Assembly: GCA_016786525.1 (NCBI GenBank) | Contig: JAEUVW010000240.1 | Coordinates: forward strand, 1 to 8,071 | DNA length: 8,071 nucleotides | From: Chitinophagaceae bacterium | Lineage (GTDB): Bacteria > Bacteroidota > Bacteroidia > Chitinophagales > Chitinophagaceae | Reading direction: 5' to 3' | Shown: positions 6,816-8,071 of the stretch, one piece after another | Layout of the letters: every line of letters starts with the position of its first letter | Numbering within the stretch: position 1 is the stretch's first letter | Position numbers and translations under genes: made by a program | Notes under the pieces: generated by a model | The model's input: the letters and a program-made list of their open reading frames with translations, nothing else | What the model was told of the DNA's origin: nothing | The model's database searches: none

Positions 6816-7141
6816 AGATTTTGGATTTCAGATTTTTGATTGGCTCACGTTATTGATGCGGGATCATCCTCATTGCACTCCTTAGTACAGACAGCAGCTT
6901 TTTAGTCTATTGTTTCAGGTTGCGTGTTTACAGATTCCTTCGGAATAACACCCCATGCTTACTTCAACGGTAGCTTAATCATCCTCATGCTACTGTCCTG
7001 CCGCAAACATCTGTCGTTTTACAATGATTTTAGAAATGATAGATTGCTCTTGGTCTTACAGGCCCTTTGTGTTTTAAAGCATTTACAGGCAGCTGTAACG
7101 CTGCTTAGCAGTGGGTACAGTACATAAAAACACAGACACAT
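6816..7141. other. Convergent intergenic spacer without a recognisable gene
   Basis: This 326-bp stretch lies between the 3' ends of the dehydrogenase gene and recN. It begins with a degenerate AT-rich direct repeat (AGATTTTGGATTTC at 6816-6829, AGATTTTTGATT at 6830-6841). At 6932-6951 the sequence AGATTCCTTCGGAATAACAC resembles, on the opposite strand, a shortened copy of the repeat core seen at 3314-3338. A 67-codon open frame (6924-7127) has no protein-like features and is not called. I found no convincing intrinsic terminator for either gene and no RNA gene. Confidence 0.6.
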
Positions 7142-8071
7142 TTAGGCCTCCGCCAGTTCCCGGGCATTGTTCATTGCCGCTTCACTGGGTTGCTCGCCGC
7201 CGATCATACGGGCGATAGCGAGGATGCGCTCTTCCGGTTCGAGGATACGGATCTGTGTATTGATCTTTCCTTCTTTTCCTTCTTCTTTAAACACGTAAAA
7301 ATGAGTGGAGCCTTTGGCCGCCACCTGCGGCTGGTGGGTGATGCAGATCACCTGGTGGTATTGCGCCAGGTCTTTCAGCAGGGCGCCGACTTTGCGTGCC
7401 GCCTCGCCGGATATACCTGTATCCACTTCGTCAAAGATGAGAGTCGGTAAGTGGACCGCACGGGCAATCAGGGATTTGATACACAAGGCGATCCGGCTCA
7501 TTTCGCCGCCGGAGGCCGCCTTTTCTACAGGCTGGAAATTGCCGTTTTTATTGGCGTCCAGCAGGAACTGAAGGTCGTCCAGCCCGGTAGCGGCAGGACC
7601 GGACAGGTCTTTGATGCGGATATCGAAACGGGCATTGGGCATGCCGACCTCCCCCAGCATACCGGTGATCTGCCCCGCAACGGAAGGAGCGAGCTCTTTG
7701 CGCGACCGGGACAGGGCGGTGCCCGCGCTCAATACCCGGGCATAGGCGTCTTCTTTTTGCCTGCTGAGGCGTTCTATGGCCTCATGCAGATCCAGGGTGG
7801 CTTTCAGTTCCTCGCCCAGCGTGTGGTGGATTTCAATCAGCTCATTGGTGTGGAGCACTCCATGTTTTTTCAGCAGTTTCATCCCGGCATCCATGCGTTC
7901 CTGCAGTACCTGCATGCGCTCCGGGTCCAGGCTGACCTTGCTTTCGAGCTGCTCCAGTTCTGCGGCTACATCTTTAGCTTCTGCATAGACAGAGAGCAGC
8001 CTTTCATTCAAAGATTGTACCTCGGGCATCACATCGGCAATGCCCTGCAGTTGTTGTGCCTGGCGTTTCAG
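7142..8071 (-). CDS. recN: DNA repair protein RecN, C-terminal part (N-terminus outside window)
   Basis: RecN is an SMC-like ATPase of the cytosol that acts on DNA double-strand breaks during recombination repair, holding or tethering DNA in an ATP-dependent way. The 309 residues present run to the TAA stop at 7142-7144 and correspond to a bit over half of a typical RecN of about 550 residues. In fragment numbering: a coiled-coil arm fills about 1-128 (LNERLLSVYAEAKD, LDLHEAIERLSRQKEDAY); the C-terminal ATPase half follows with the ABC signature ASGGEMSRIAL (186-196), Walker B LIFDEVDTGISG (211-222, with D214 and E215), and the H-loop ICITHQPQVAAKGSTHFYV (242-260, with H246). The gene is truncated only by the window edge; the frame is open to base 8071 and the GTG/ATG codons near 8030 are internal. 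Walker A and the promoter lie outside the window. Confidence 0.96.
   Translation of the reverse strand: MKRQAQQLQGIADVMPEVQSLNERLLSVYAEAKDVAAELEQLESKVSLDPERMQVLQERMDAGMKLLKKHGVLHTNELIEIHHTLGEELKATLDLHEAIERLSRQKEDAYARVLSAGTALSRSRKELAPSVAGQITGMLGEVGMPNARFDIRIKDLSGPAATGLDDLQFLLDANKNGNFQPVEKAASGGEMSRIALCIKSLIARAVHLPTLIFDEVDTGISGEAARKVGALLKDLAQYHQVICITHQPQVAAKGSTHFYVFKEEGKEGKINTQIRILEPEERILAIARMIGGEQPSEAAMNNARELAEA

Noticed and set aside
7085..7120. Possible hairpin terminator for recN around CTGCTTAGCAG
   Set aside because: The stem is 5 bp with a one-base loop and no T-tract follows on the recN strand.
6924..7127. 67-codon open frame in the spacer before recN
   Set aside because: It has no promoter box, no recognisable motif and low-quality composition, and includes part of a probable degenerate repeat.

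Overview
The window looks like chromosomal core sequence from a member of the phylum Bacteroidota, probably near the Chitinophagaceae (inference). The reasons are: none of the seven visible start codons has a convincing Shine-Dalgarno sequence; three upstream regions carry a box matching the Bacteroidota -7 consensus TAnnTTTG; YebC has the N-terminus MGRIFE; and the spacers carry palindromic dispersed repeats of a kind common in that phylum. All recognisable genes are housekeeping genes. I see no phage, transposase, CRISPR array, tRNA or rRNA.

Left part (1-3290, + strand): the end of an unrecognised gene, then hemB (porphobilinogen synthase), a small predicted lipoprotein/beta-barrel gene, and hemL (glutamate-1-semialdehyde aminomutase). 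Spacing is tight: 20 nt, 11 nt, then an 11-nt overlap. A perfect 16-bp hairpin with a T-tract ends the unit. HemL makes 5-aminolevulinate and HemB condenses two of these into porphobilinogen, so two consecutive tetrapyrrole steps flank an envelope protein of unknown role. HemB has the aspartate-rich, zinc-independent type of metal site.

Middle part (3291-5938): a spacer with two copies of a 33-bp repeat, one interrupted by a 19-bp palindrome. Then, on the - strand, come an RlmB-type 23S rRNA 2'-O-methyltransferase and yebC just upstream of it, both acting on or around the ribosome. A 472-bp spacer follows, with a yebC promoter candidate, five palindromes and an AT-rich tandem repeat. It ends with a gene for an unrecognised 108-residue, probably helical, cytosolic protein.

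Right part (5939-8071): a 97-bp divergent promoter region with two outward-facing -7 boxes, a YdfG-like NADP(H)-dependent short-chain dehydrogenase on the + strand, a gene-free convergent spacer of 326 bp, and the C-terminal half of recN on the - strand, cut by the window edge.

I found no clear undescribed system. The least explained items are the lipoprotein inside the heme unit, the modular palindromic repeats, and the small protein with a possibly leaderless transcript.
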